DNA of 6,746 bases from Thiotrichaceae bacterium (GCA_024762625.1 JANTHA010000115.1:1-6746); one strand, 5' to 3'; shown: positions 1-5,761, counted from the first letter of the stretch. A program made the numbers and translations. The notes: generated by a model not told the origin, from the sequence alone.

Positions 1-37
1 ATTATTGGACTAATTTAACGCATTAAATAACAAAATG

Positions 38-52
38 GCGCTTTTTGAGTGC
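38..52. promoter_or_regulatory. NtrC enhancer site 1 (near-consensus dyad)
   Basis: The sequence GCGCT-TTTTG-AGTGC matches the NtrC dyad GCACY-N5-RGTGC at nine of ten specified positions; the only deviation is G for A at position 40. Its centre (45) lies about 134 bp upstream of the predicted sigma-54 transcription start, a normal distance for an upstream enhancer. The match and position are seen directly; binding by NtrC is inferred from the consensus and from the sigma-54 promoter downstream. Confidence 0.65.
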
Positions 53-77
53 ATAACTTAAGAACAAAAAGAAATGA

Positions 78-82
78 GGTGC
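78..82. promoter_or_regulatory. NtrC half site 2
   Basis: GGTGC fits the right half of the NtrC dyad (RGTGC), but the expected left half at 68-72 is not recognisable. It is worth listing only because its virtual dyad centre (75) lies 30 bp from that of site 1, close to three helical turns, which resembles the paired spacing of strong and weak NtrC sites upstream of glnA in enteric bacteria. A five-base match alone is weak evidence. Confidence 0.35.
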
Positions 83-121
83 GACTATTTAAGTTTCATT
101 GTCATGTAAATTAATCCATAT

Positions 122-134
122 TATCAATGATTTG
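122..134 (+). promoter_or_regulatory. IHF binding site
   Basis: TATCAA-TGAT-TTG is a perfect match to the IHF consensus WATCAANNNNTTR. It sits between the NtrC-like sites and the sigma-54 promoter, centred near -51, where IHF commonly bends DNA so that an upstream activator can touch sigma-54 polymerase. The surrounding stretch is AT-rich, which raises the chance of accidental matches, but position and completeness argue for a real site. Confidence 0.6.
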
Positions 135-152
135 TTGTGTTTTTAGATTTTT

Positions 153-168
153 TGGCACGTAATATGCT
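153..168 (+). promoter_or_regulatory. Sigma-54 (-24/-12) promoter of the transporter operon
   Basis: TGGCACG at 153-159 is a perfect -24 element. TGC at 165-167 falls in exact register as the -12 element, with ten bases between the invariant GG (154-155) and GC (166-167). The consensus is TGGCACG-N4-TTGC; the only deviation is A for the first T of the -12 box. Transcription would start at about 178-180, giving a leader of roughly 280 nt before the first gene. Sigma-54 promoters need an activator ATPase, and NtrC is the likely one given the upstream dyad and the nitrogen-uptake genes downstream. Confidence 0.82.
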
Positions 169-248
169 TGTTATTGTATATGTAATAATGGATTACAGTG
201 CTGGTCAATGCTGATTGGCAATGTGCGACCTAAGTAAGAAAGAGTAAA

Positions 249-268
249 TTGCTACAACGGCGTAGCGA
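249..268 (+). ncRNA. ANTAR leader hairpin P1 (hexaloop AACGGC)
   Basis: A perfect 5-bp stem (251-255 with 262-266) is extended by a U·G and a U-A pair to 249-268 and closes a six-base loop, AACGGC. A256 is loop position 1 and G259 is loop position 4, the two bases conserved in both hairpins of RNAs bound by ANTAR antiterminator proteins such as NasR and EutV. The hairpin lies about 70 nt into the predicted transcript. A hexaloop stem alone would be weak; the case rests on its pairing with P2, the terminator and the nitrate-type operon. Confidence 0.62.
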
Positions 269-278
269 ACTTTTATAG

Positions 279-308
279 GTGCTTTTATATAAGCACAAAT
301 AAAAGCAC
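279..308 (+). ncRNA. Leader linker hairpin
   Basis: GTGCTTTTA (279-287) is exactly complementary to TAAAAGCAC (300-308), a 9-bp stem with a 12-nt loop. An alternative 6-bp stem pairs 279-284 with 291-296 around the loop TTATAT, because AAGCAC occurs twice as part of the adjoining 12-bp repeats. It lies between the two hexaloop hairpins and would shorten the unusually long 79-nt linker in the folded RNA. Neither loop has the A1/G4 pattern, so it is not itself an ANTAR hairpin. Confidence 0.5.
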
Positions 309-338
309 AAATGTAACCACAAATGTAACCACAAATGT
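291..338 (+). repeat. Four tandem 12-bp repeats in the leader
   Basis: Four head-to-tail 12-bp units occupy 291-302, 303-314, 315-326 and 327-338, followed by a 4-base remnant (339-342). The last two are identical (AACCACAAATGT); the first two differ at one to three positions (AAGCACAAATAA and AAGCACAAATGT). The array sits wholly within the untranslated leader, between the linker hairpin and hairpin P2. It probably grew by slippage and could vary in copy number between strains. Confidence 0.85.
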
Positions 339-347
339 AACCAACTA

Positions 348-376
348 GGGTTTTCGAGTAAAGACGCTCAATACCT
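348..376 (+). ncRNA. ANTAR leader hairpin P2 / antiterminator (hexaloop AAAGAC)
   Basis: The loop AAAGAC (360-365) is closed by 356-359 pairing with 366-369. Beyond a bulged C355 the stem continues with 348-354 against 370-376, with one U-U mismatch, for about ten pairs in all. A360 is loop position 1 and G363 is loop position 4, as in the ANTAR-binding consensus. The 3' arm (366-376) is the same segment that forms the 5' arm of the downstream terminator, so the two structures exclude each other. This is the expected mechanism: an ANTAR protein binding P1 and P2 stabilises P2 and prevents termination. Confidence 0.65.
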
Positions 377-420
377 ATGAAAGACTTTGCAGGTCTTTTT
401 TGAGGTGTTGAGCGTTTTTT
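364..420 (+). terminator. Leader intrinsic terminator (attenuator)
   Basis: ACGCTCAATACCT (364-376) pairs with AGGTGTTGAGCGT (403-415), 13 bp with one G·U, and an inner stem pairs AAAGAC (380-385) with GTCTTT (393-398). A run of six T (415-420) follows. It stands 38 bp before the first gene and downstream of the sigma-54 promoter, and no gene precedes it in the window, so it is read as an attenuator of this operon rather than the end of another transcript. Confidence 0.85.
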
Positions 421-448
421 GGACTTTTTTATTAGAAACGGAGTTATT

Positions 449-452
449 GGAG
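449..452 (+). promoter_or_regulatory. Ribosome binding site choosing the nrtA start
   Basis: GGAG lies 6 nt before the ATG at 459. The alternative in-frame ATG at 486, directly before the twin-arginine motif, has no Shine-Dalgarno sequence. An in-frame TTG at 387 lies inside the terminator hairpin. This favours 459 as the start codon. Confidence 0.6.
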
Positions 453-458
453 TTATTA

Positions 459-1868
459 ATGTACAAAAACACGCAAAAATATGTCATGGGGCGCAGAAGC
501 TTTCTTAAAAAAACAGCTTTGGCTGCAGGCTTCGCGATGGCCATGGGAAGCGCACTGATGAGTGCGCCGGCAATAGCCAAAGTGGGCGAACCTGAAAAGG
601 AAGATCTTAAATTCGGCTTTATCAAACTGACCGATATGGCGCCTTTGGCGATTGCCTATGAAAAAGGCTATTTTGAAGACGAAGGGCTGTATGTAAAGCT
701 GGAAGCGCAAGCGAACTGGAAGGTTTTGCTGGACGGGGTCATTGACGGGCAACTGGATGGCGCGCACATGCTGGCGGGTCAGCCGCTTGCGGCAACTATT
801 GGTTTTGGCACCAAGGCGCATATCGTCACGCCATTTTCCATGGATCTGAATGGTAACGGCATCACGGTTTCCAACGCGGTCTGGAAAGAGATGAAAAAAC
901 ACATCGAAATAAAGGACGGTAAACCGGTTCACCCGATTAAGGCGGACGCCTTAAAACCGGTTGTGGATGAATATAAAAAGAAGGGCAAGCCTTTCAAAAT
1001 GGGAATGGTTTTCCCGGTTTCGACGCATAACTACGAGTTGCGATACTGGCTGGCTGCTGGTGGTTTGAACCCCGGTTATTACGCGCCATCCAAAGGCGAC
1101 ATCAAAGGGCAGCTTCAAGCAGATGTTCAGTTATCCGTTACTCCTCCGCCACAGATGCCAGCGACGCTGGAAGCGGGCACCATTGATGGATATTGTGTCG
1201 GCGAACCATGGAACCAGCAGGCCGTGTTCAAAGGCATTGGCGTTCCGGTCATTACCGATTATGAAATCTGGAAAGATAACCCGGAAAAAGTATTCGGCAT
1301 GACGAAAGAATTTACCAAAAAATACCCGAATACCTCTGTTCATATCGTCAAGGCTTTAATCCGCGCGGCAAGATGGCTGGATGAAGACAATAATAAAAAC
1401 CGCATGGAAGCGGTAAAAATCCTGGCCAAACCGAATTATGTTGGCGCGGATGTTGATGTCATCGCCAATTCTATGACAGGCACCTTTGAATATGAGAAAG
1501 GCGACAAGCGCAAAGTGCCGGACTTCAACGTATTTTTCCGTTACAACGCGACTTATCCTTATTACTCTGATGCAATCTGGTATTTAACCCAGATGCGCCG
1601 CTGGGGCCAGATTGACGAGAAAAAACCTGACAGCTGGTATGCCGACGTTGCAAAGAAAGTATATGACCCGGTTATTTACCGTAAAGCCGCCGAAGAGTTG
1701 ATTGCAGAAGGTAAATTCAAGCCTGAAGAATTCCCTGATTTTGCCAAGGAAGATGGCTACAAACCGCCTCAAACAGAGTTTATTGACGGGATTACCTACG
1801 ATGGAAAGAAACCGAATGCTTATATTGATTCATTCAAAATCGGCTTGAAAGGCGACGAAAAAGGTTAA
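459..1868 (+). CDS. nrtA: NrtA/CmpA-type ABC transporter substrate-binding protein, Tat-exported (nitrate likely)
   Basis: Periplasmic solute-binding subunit of a nitrate/bicarbonate/cyanate-class ABC importer; it captures the anion and delivers it to the permease. From the ATG at 459 the product is 469 residues. A twin-arginine signal is plain (G-RR-SFLKK, residues 11-18, then a hydrophobic stretch and a likely cleavage site after AIA, residues 38-40), so export is predicted after folding, as for cyanobacterial NrtA. The mature part has family landmarks: MLAGQP (104-109), the [13 protein letters not shown] segment (from H190) and GEPWN (248-252), at positions equivalent to the ligand pocket of NrtA and CmpA. 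Which anion binds cannot be decided by eye; the sigma-54/NtrC promoter and ANTAR-type leader make nitrate or nitrite much more likely than bicarbonate. First gene of the operon and separated by a hairpin from the permease gene. Confidence 0.85.
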   Translation: MYKNTQKYVMGRRSFLKKTALAAGFAMAMGSALMSAPAIAKVGEPEKEDLKFGFIKLTDMAPLAIAYEKGYFEDEGLYVKLEAQANWKVLLDGVIDGQLDGAHMLAGQPLAATIGFGTKAHIVTPFSMDLNGNGITVSNAVWKEMKKHIEIKDGKPVHPIKADALKPVVDEYKKKGKPFKMGMVFPVSTHNYELRYWLAAGGLNPGYYAPSKGDIKGQLQADVQLSVTPPPQMPATLEAGTIDGYCVGEPWNQQAVFKGIGVPVITDYEIWKDNPEKVFGMTKEFTKKYPNTSVHIVKALIRAARWLDEDNNKNRMEAVKILAKPNYVGADVDVIANSMTGTFEYEKGDKRKVPDFNVFFRYNATYPYYSDAIWYLTQMRRWGQIDEKKPDSWYADVAKKVYDPVIYRKAAEELIAEGKFKPEEFPDFAKEDGYKPPQTEFIDGITYDGKKPNAYIDSFKIGLKGDEKG

Positions 1869-1890
1869 TGAAAACTCATGTCCGCAGTTG

Positions 1891-1913
1891 CCCGCCTGAT
1901 TTAATCAGGCGGG
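1891..1913 (+). other. Intercistronic hairpin between nrtA and nrtB
   Basis: CCCGCCTGAT (1891-1900) pairs perfectly with ATCAGGCGGG (1904-1913) around a 3-nt loop. No T-run follows, so it is not a canonical terminator. A very stable hairpin after a binding-protein gene typically protects the upstream mRNA from 3' exonucleases and lets binding protein exceed permease; that role is inferred. A weaker stem (1930-1935 with 1940-1945) follows just before the nrtB ribosome binding site. Confidence 0.75.
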
Positions 1914-1964
1914 TCATCCGTTGGTCATCAAACCTGACAGGGTTTATATAGAGGAGAACAAATT

Positions 1965-2960
1965 ATGAGTAGCGACACCATTTATGAGCGCAAGATTAAT
2001 CTACAATTACCAGAATTTCTACGATATCTGACGCCGAAAAAGGTATTGGTATCAATAGGCACTCCGTTAATGGGGATTGCGCTTTTCTTATTTATATGGG
2101 CTGCGCTGGCCCCGCATGTAGTGACCTCTTTAGGCGCTGTTCCAGGGCCCAAACAAGTGTATGAACAATTTACCATGCTGGTGGATGAGCATCAGGCTGA
2201 GCGTGCAAAAGAAGCAGCCTTCTACCAGCGTCAGGAAAAACGCAACGCCAAAAAACTGGCGGAAAATCCGGATGCTGTTGTAAAAATAAGGGATTACACT
2301 GGCAATCCGACTTTCTTTGATCAAATAGGAACCAGTTTATTTACTGTGATGGCGGGTTTCATCCTGGCGGCATTAATAGCGATTCCAATTGGCATTGTTG
2401 CCGGCTTAAGCAAAACGGTCTACGCCGCCATTAACCCGCTTATACAGATTTTCAAGCCGGTTTCTCCACTGGCATGGTTGCCGATAGTGACCATGATCGT
2501 CAGTGCTACCTATGTCACCAGTGAGCCGATGTTTGATAAATCATTTTTAAACTCGGCGATTACCGTATTGTTATGCTGTTTGTGGCCGACCATTATCAGC
2601 ACCGCCGTTGGCGTAACCAATGTTAGCAAGGATCTGCAAAATGTAAGCCATGTACTGAATCTGAACTGGTGGACGCATGTGCGCAAAATTGTACTGCCTT
2701 CTGCAATTCCAATGATTTTCACCGGTCTGCGTTTATCTTTGGGGATTGCCTGGATGGTATTGATTGCAGCTGAAATGCTTTCCCAGAATCCGGGGCTGGG
2801 CAAATTTGTCTGGGATGAGTTCCAGAACGGAAGCTCCAATTCACTGGGCCGCATTTTGGTTGCAGTGGTTGTCATCGGCGTGATTGGTTTTATGCTGGAT
2901 CGCACCATGCTATTTCTACAACAAAAAGTTTCCTGGGATAAAAGCGTAGCTTTGCGTTGA
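1965..2960 (+). CDS. nrtB: NrtB-type nitrate ABC transporter permease
   Basis: Inner-membrane channel subunit of the importer, 331 residues. Hydrophobic segments are visible near residues 27-50, 124-148, 155-183, 194-217, 246-272 and 295-313, giving about six membrane spans. Between the first two is a charged stretch (about 75-120, rich in Lys, Arg and Glu) that I recall as typical of proteobacterial nitrate-type permeases, not an insertion special to this gene. The cytoplasmic coupling (EAA) loop lies near 226-245 and ends in the conserved I-x-LP (242-245); the usual central Gly is Asn. GAGGAG at 1951-1956 is a strong ribosome binding site 8 nt before the ATG. The gap to the ATPase gene is 60 bp without a terminator, consistent with one transcript. 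Family assignment is firm; substrate rests on context. Confidence 0.88.
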   Translation: MSSDTIYERKINLQLPEFLRYLTPKKVLVSIGTPLMGIALFLFIWAALAPHVVTSLGAVPGPKQVYEQFTMLVDEHQAERAKEAAFYQRQEKRNAKKLAENPDAVVKIRDYTGNPTFFDQIGTSLFTVMAGFILAALIAIPIGIVAGLSKTVYAAINPLIQIFKPVSPLAWLPIVTMIVSATYVTSEPMFDKSFLNSAITVLLCCLWPTIISTAVGVTNVSKDLQNVSHVLNLNWWTHVRKIVLPSAIPMIFTGLRLSLGIAWMVLIAAEMLSQNPGLGKFVWDEFQNGSSNSLGRILVAVVVIGVIGFMLDRTMLFLQQKVSWDKSVALR

Positions 2961-3020
2961 TACCTGATAATACTTTGGCATGAAACCAGATAAATTAACA
3001 AGAATTAGAGGAATTTAGAA

Positions 3021-3968
3021 ATGATCGAATCTCATCTTGAAATCACCGGCGTCAATATGGACTTTCCGACGCCTACGGGCCCTTTCAGGGCGCTGGAAGA
3101 TGTAAATCTTAAGCTAAAAAAGGGGGAATTTGTGTCCATTATAGGGCATTCGGGATGTGGTAAATCCACGGTGTTAAATGTCGTTGCGGGTCTATACCTC
3201 GCGAGTAAGGGCGGTATTGTCCTGAATGGTAAGGAAGTCAGGGAGCCCGGCCCGGAACGCGCAATGGTGTTCCAGAACCATTCTTTATTACCCTGGCTGA
3301 CTGCTTATGAAAACGTTGAACTCGCCGTAAAACAAATTTTCAAAGGCAAAAAAAGCAAGGCGGAAATGAAAGACTGGATTGAGCACAATCTGGCTCTTGT
3401 CCATATGGATCACGCCATGCACAAACGTCCCGATGAAATATCAGGCGGAATGAAGCAACGCGTTGGCATCGCCAGAGCCCTTGCAATGGAGCCCGAAATA
3501 CTTTTGCTGGATGAGCCCTTTGGCGCCCTTGATGCGCTGACGCGCGCTCATTTACAAGACTCAGTCATGGAAATTCAGGCTGAATTAGGAAATACCATCA
3601 TGATGGTGACGCATGATGTCGATGAGGCCGTGCTGCTTTCCGATCGCATTGTGATGATGACCAATGGCCCAGCCGCTACGGTTGGCGAGATACTTGAGGT
3701 CAACCTGCCGCGTCCTCGCGAACGCATTGCAGTTTCGGAGGATCCAGATTACAACCACTGTCGTCATGAAGTGTTGCGGTTCCTGTATGAACGGCATGGC
3801 AATAAAGAAGAAGAAACTAACGCAGATGCACCTGGAAATGGAAATGGAAATGGAAAGGCTAAAAGCGATGCGGATACTAGCGAACAGGAAAAAACGGAAG
3901 CATCGCCAAAGATGAAAGCCGAAAATATAGTCGATTTTAATAAACAACCTGAAGAGAAAGTCGCCTAA
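3021..3968 (+). CDS. nrtD: NrtD-type nitrate ABC transporter ATP-binding protein
   Basis: Cytoplasmic ATPase that powers the importer. All nucleotide-binding motifs are intact: Walker A GHSGCGKST (42-50), Q-loop Gln85, signature ISGGMKQR (140-147), Walker B ILLLDEP (160-166) with catalytic Glu165, D-loop GALD (168-171) and switch His198. The family core ends near residue 260, so the 315-residue product carries a hydrophilic tail of about 55 residues with an Asn-Gly repeat and many Lys and Glu. It has no fused binding-protein domain, which separates it from cyanobacterial NrtC and CmpC and places it with NrtD or NasD. GAGGAA before the ATG (3008-3013) gives good initiation. Last gene of the transporter operon; a terminator follows after 160 bp. 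Confidence 0.88.
   Translation: MIESHLEITGVNMDFPTPTGPFRALEDVNLKLKKGEFVSIIGHSGCGKSTVLNVVAGLYLASKGGIVLNGKEVREPGPERAMVFQNHSLLPWLTAYENVELAVKQIFKGKKSKAEMKDWIEHNLALVHMDHAMHKRPDEISGGMKQRVGIARALAMEPEILLLDEPFGALDALTRAHLQDSVMEIQAELGNTIMMVTHDVDEAVLLSDRIVMMTNGPAATVGEILEVNLPRPRERIAVSEDPDYNHCRHEVLRFLYERHGNKEEETNADAPGNGNGNGKAKSDADTSEQEKTEASPKMKAENIVDFNKQPEEKVA
3834..3857 (+). repeat. Hexanucleotide tandem repeat in the nrtD tail
   Basis: Three exact GGAAAT units (3834-3851) are followed by a degenerate GGAAAG (3852-3857). In frame they encode the Gly-Asn-Gly-Asn-Gly stretch of the ATPase tail. A six-base unit can expand or contract without breaking the frame, so the tail length may vary between relatives. 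Confidence 0.8.
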
Positions 3969-3974
3969 GCGTTA

Positions 3975-4055
3975 GTCCGGCTATGAGAGTCACAATAAGG
4001 GAGAATTGGTTTTGAAAAGATTGATTTTTCTGCGTTAGATTCTTCATAACCGGAC
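3975..4055 (+). other. Long-range stem after nrtD
   Basis: GTCCGG-C-TATGA (3975-3986) pairs with TCATA-A-CCGGAC (4044-4055): 11 pairs with one C/A mismatch, enclosing 57 nt. A competing register pairs AGTCCG (3974-3979) with CGGACT (4055-4060). It begins six bases after the nrtD stop and has no T-run behind it. It may stabilise the operon mRNA 3' end, but the loop is long and a chance match is possible. Confidence 0.4.
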
Positions 4056-4129
4056 GGACTCAAGGGCTTTATCTAATCTCTGGTTAACAGGCTTACTCTC
4101 AGGGGAGTGTAATTATAATAAAAACAGGT

Positions 4130-4167
4130 TAAGGAGTCGGGAAATAGCGGGCCTACTCCTTATTTTT
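4130..4167 (+). terminator. Intrinsic terminator after the transporter operon
   Basis: TAAGGAGT (4130-4137) pairs perfectly with ACTCCTTA (4155-4162), and five T follow at 4163-4167. The 17-nt interior can add two G-C pairs. It stands 160 bp after nrtD and 113 bp before the next gene, so it most simply ends the transporter transcript. Because it also precedes the sensor gene on the same strand, it could act as an attenuator for that gene. Confidence 0.7.
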
Positions 4168-4170
4168 AAA

Positions 4171-4247
4171 CCAGCGGGACGAGTGTTTTAACAATGTGGT
4201 TGATGGTTCTCCTCCTGAAATCACGATTAAAACACATCGTTCCCTGG
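4171..4247 (+). ncRNA. 77-nt imperfect stem-loop upstream of the sensor gene
   Basis: Positions 4171-4191 pair with 4227-4247 in 20 base pairs (19 Watson-Crick, one G·U) interrupted only by single-base bulges at C4175 and A4236. Inside, GTGGTT (4196-4201) pairs with AATCAC (4219-4224), leaving an apical loop of 17 nt. ATTTTTAAG follows the stem closely (from 4249), so it could be a second terminator in tandem with that at 4130-4167. The apical loop contains TCCTCC (4210-4215), the exact complement of the GGAGGA ribosome binding site of the next gene. Pairing is seen directly; function as a terminator or translational control element is inference. Confidence 0.6.
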
Positions 4248-4271
4248 TATTTTTAAGACCTGTTTAAACCT

Positions 4272-4277
4272 GGAGGA
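4272..4277 (+). promoter_or_regulatory. Ribosome binding site of the sensor gene
   Basis: GGAGGA ends 3 nt before the ATG at 4281, a strong but closely spaced Shine-Dalgarno sequence. It is complementary to TCCTCC in the apical loop of the upstream stem-loop, so it could be masked by a loop interaction. Confidence 0.6.
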
Positions 4278-4280
4278 TTC

Positions 4281-5228
4281 ATGGAGACAGCACTAAAAGA
4301 AAAAATTCATACAAGAAAACTCAATCTAGCAGACCGGTTACGAGACGAGCTTATGCATATAGCCCAGTCATCTGCGGAGATATGGGCGCTCACAGAAAAA
4401 CTCGATTCAGTACTACGGTCATCTTTAAAGCGGATACCTGCTTGCAAGATGTTGTTTGCAGTTGAATGTCATGGCATCCAGATAAGCTCAAACATTCTTG
4501 CCAATGGCGATATCAATACATTAGCGAGAGGTCAAAACCTGTCTGATCGACCCTATATGCTTAATAACAATCCGAATGAGCTGTTTTCGCTTTCTCCTGT
4601 GTATATCAGCAGAACAGACCGTAAACCGAGCATAACAGCGATGCATAAAGTCTTTGACGCCAACGGAGTGCGCCTTGGTTGTATTGCAGCGGATTTTAAT
4701 ATTGATGATTTGCCCGAAGAAAATATTGAGCTATTCAAGTCTTATTACTGGCGGCAAATCAAGGGCGACCCTGCTATCCGTAAAAACCTGTTTCAGCAAA
4801 AACGCGTTGATAGCCCCATGGATAGGCAGTTGGATCAAGTGAACGACATCATCAATAACCTGATCTGCAAACGGGGTATTTTTCATGCGAAACTTCACTA
4901 CAGTAGCTCCCGGGCTACGCTATGGCTCCATGAAAACCCTTATGAATACCGCTTGCATGTACTGGATGAAATCATAGACCCCGATGTATGCCTTGCATAT
5001 CCTTCGCGTCCCTACCCAAAAGAGGCCAGGGTTGCAGAACAGGATGTTATCAAGGTATTTAAGCGATTCAAGGAACTGCGCAATGCCGATGACACCATCT
5101 ATCTAAGATCGGGTTCAATTAATATCATGAACGCCATGGCGGGGCTCAATTTTTCCTGTGACGGCAGTCACTACATGCCGGTCGATGAGTTTTTGAACAA
5201 ATCCGACAGTTTCTGGTTCGGGTATTAA
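4281..5228 (+). CDS. Soluble Cache/PDC-type sensor domain protein of unknown output
   Basis: A 315-residue protein without signal peptide or membrane segment. The N-terminal half looks like a single Cache (PDC) ligand-binding domain: a long N-terminal helix (about 14-50), a core strand around KMLFAVEC (56-63), the loop G-QNLSDRPY (84-92) with the Arg and Tyr typical of Cache pockets, and a second strand pair ending HKVFDANGVRLGCIAADF (122-139). Most Cache domains lie outside the membrane; this one should be cytoplasmic. The C-terminal half (about 150-315) shows no motif I recognise: no HAMP, kinase, GGDEF, helix-turn-helix or ANTAR domain. It stands alone on the strand of the transporter genes, 312 bp away, behind a terminator and a large stem-loop; no convincing promoter was found. 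It could sense the transported anion or a nitrogen metabolite, but that is only from proximity. Confidence 0.65.
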   Translation: METALKEKIHTRKLNLADRLRDELMHIAQSSAEIWALTEKLDSVLRSSLKRIPACKMLFAVECHGIQISSNILANGDINTLARGQNLSDRPYMLNNNPNELFSLSPVYISRTDRKPSITAMHKVFDANGVRLGCIAADFNIDDLPEENIELFKSYYWRQIKGDPAIRKNLFQQKRVDSPMDRQLDQVNDIINNLICKRGIFHAKLHYSSSRATLWLHENPYEYRLHVLDEIIDPDVCLAYPSRPYPKEARVAEQDVIKVFKRFKELRNADDTIYLRSGSINIMNAMAGLNFSCDGSHYMPVDEFLNKSDSFWFGY

Positions 5229-5278
5229 ATCCGACCCGGGTAAATGTGACTAGGCTAAGCTGGGGAATTTAGGTTTAA

Positions 5279-5761
5279 TTATGGGTTTCTACTGGAGCTA
5301 GATGGGTTATTTTCATAGAGTTCCAGCGTTCCCTGATTGGTCGGTACATCAAGCTGAAACATGGCGGTTTCTTCTCGATAGACGCTGCCATGCTCTCCGT
5401 TTGGCCCCGGCTCCACGATGACGATTCGCGGATCCGGCACAAAGCCTTGCGCGAGTATGCTGCCGTTATCGGCCTTGATAATCCAGCGCAGCGAATCAGG
5501 GGTATTCGCCGGAACTGATTTCAGGCCCTGATTCATGTCGCTATACGGATAAACGCTCAAAATCTTGACGCCATCCTTGTTCAAAAAAACATCCATGGAA
5601 AACCTGGCGTTCTTCTTGTCGAAGGTTTTCGAAGCCGTATTGAGAGATGAGTCGCGAGATGAGCTTTTGACGCCCTGATTATTGCGAATATTAGCGGCAT
5701 TACAGCCGGAAATAATCAAATTGACCACGATGAGCCAGCAAATTGTCTTGATAGTTTTCAT
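5279..5761 (-). CDS. Small putative lipoprotein, function unknown
   Basis: A 160-residue product with a short basic N-terminus, a hydrophobic stretch (7-18) and a lipobox I-S-G-C, Cys20 being the probable lipidated residue. The residue after the Cys is Asn, not Asp, so transport to the outer membrane is expected by the usual +2 rule. A Ser/Asn-rich linker (about 22-50) leads to a compact region (about 53-150) of alternating hydrophobic residues that looks like a beta-sandwich, with a Pro-rich turn near 108-120. I do not recognise the family. GGGGA lies 6 nt before the ATG on the minus strand. It converges on the sensor gene across 50 bp that holds no clear terminator, and diverges from the SH3-domain gene across 154 bp. 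Confidence 0.7.
   Translation of the reverse strand: MKTIKTICWLIVVNLIISGCNAANIRNNQGVKSSSRDSSLNTASKTFDKKNARFSMDVFLNKDGVKILSVYPYSDMNQGLKSVPANTPDSLRWIIKADNGSILAQGFVPDPRIVIVEPGPNGEHGSVYREETAMFQLDVPTNQGTLELYENNPSSSSRNP

Noticed and set aside
291..342. CRISPR-like or iteron array
   Set aside because: Units are 12 bp, directly abutting and without spacers, and lie inside a transcribed leader; no cas or replication genes are nearby.
343..376. Possible ykkC/guanidine-I riboswitch suggested by CTAGGGTT next to an NrtA-type transporter
   Set aside because: Only the short CTAGGGTT-like piece is present. The rest of the conserved ykkC core is missing, and the same bases are fully explained as the 5' arm of hairpin P2.
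387..458. N-terminal extension of nrtA from the TTG at 387
   Set aside because: It would begin inside the terminator hairpin, has no ribosome binding site and would put 35 extra residues before the twin-arginine motif. The ATG at 459 has GGAG at the right distance.
456..932. Minus-strand open frames opposite nrtA, and similar ones opposite nrtB (2510-3001) and nrtD (3585-3947)
   Set aside because: They lie fully opposite strongly supported genes, have no ribosome binding sites worth noting, and their translations show no domain logic.
3664..3915. Plus-strand open frame overlapping the nrtD C-terminus
   Set aside because: It is an out-of-frame reading of the ATPase gene; its Met-Glu repeats are simply the GGAAAT repeat read in another frame.
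4091..4110. Second ANTAR-type hexaloop hairpin (ACTC-TCAGGG-GAGT) before the sensor gene
   Set aside because: The loop begins with T rather than A, and no partner hairpin overlaps the 5' arm of the following terminator.
4084..4119. Sigma-70 promoter for the sensor gene using the perfect TATAAT at 4114-4119
   Set aside because: The only -35-like hexamer, TTAACA at 4084-4089, is 24 bp away, which is too far, and transcripts starting near 4126 would immediately form the terminator at 4130-4167.
5229..5278. Bidirectional terminator between the sensor and lipoprotein genes
   Set aside because: The 50-bp convergent gap has a CCCGGG palindrome but no stem-loop with a T-run on either strand.
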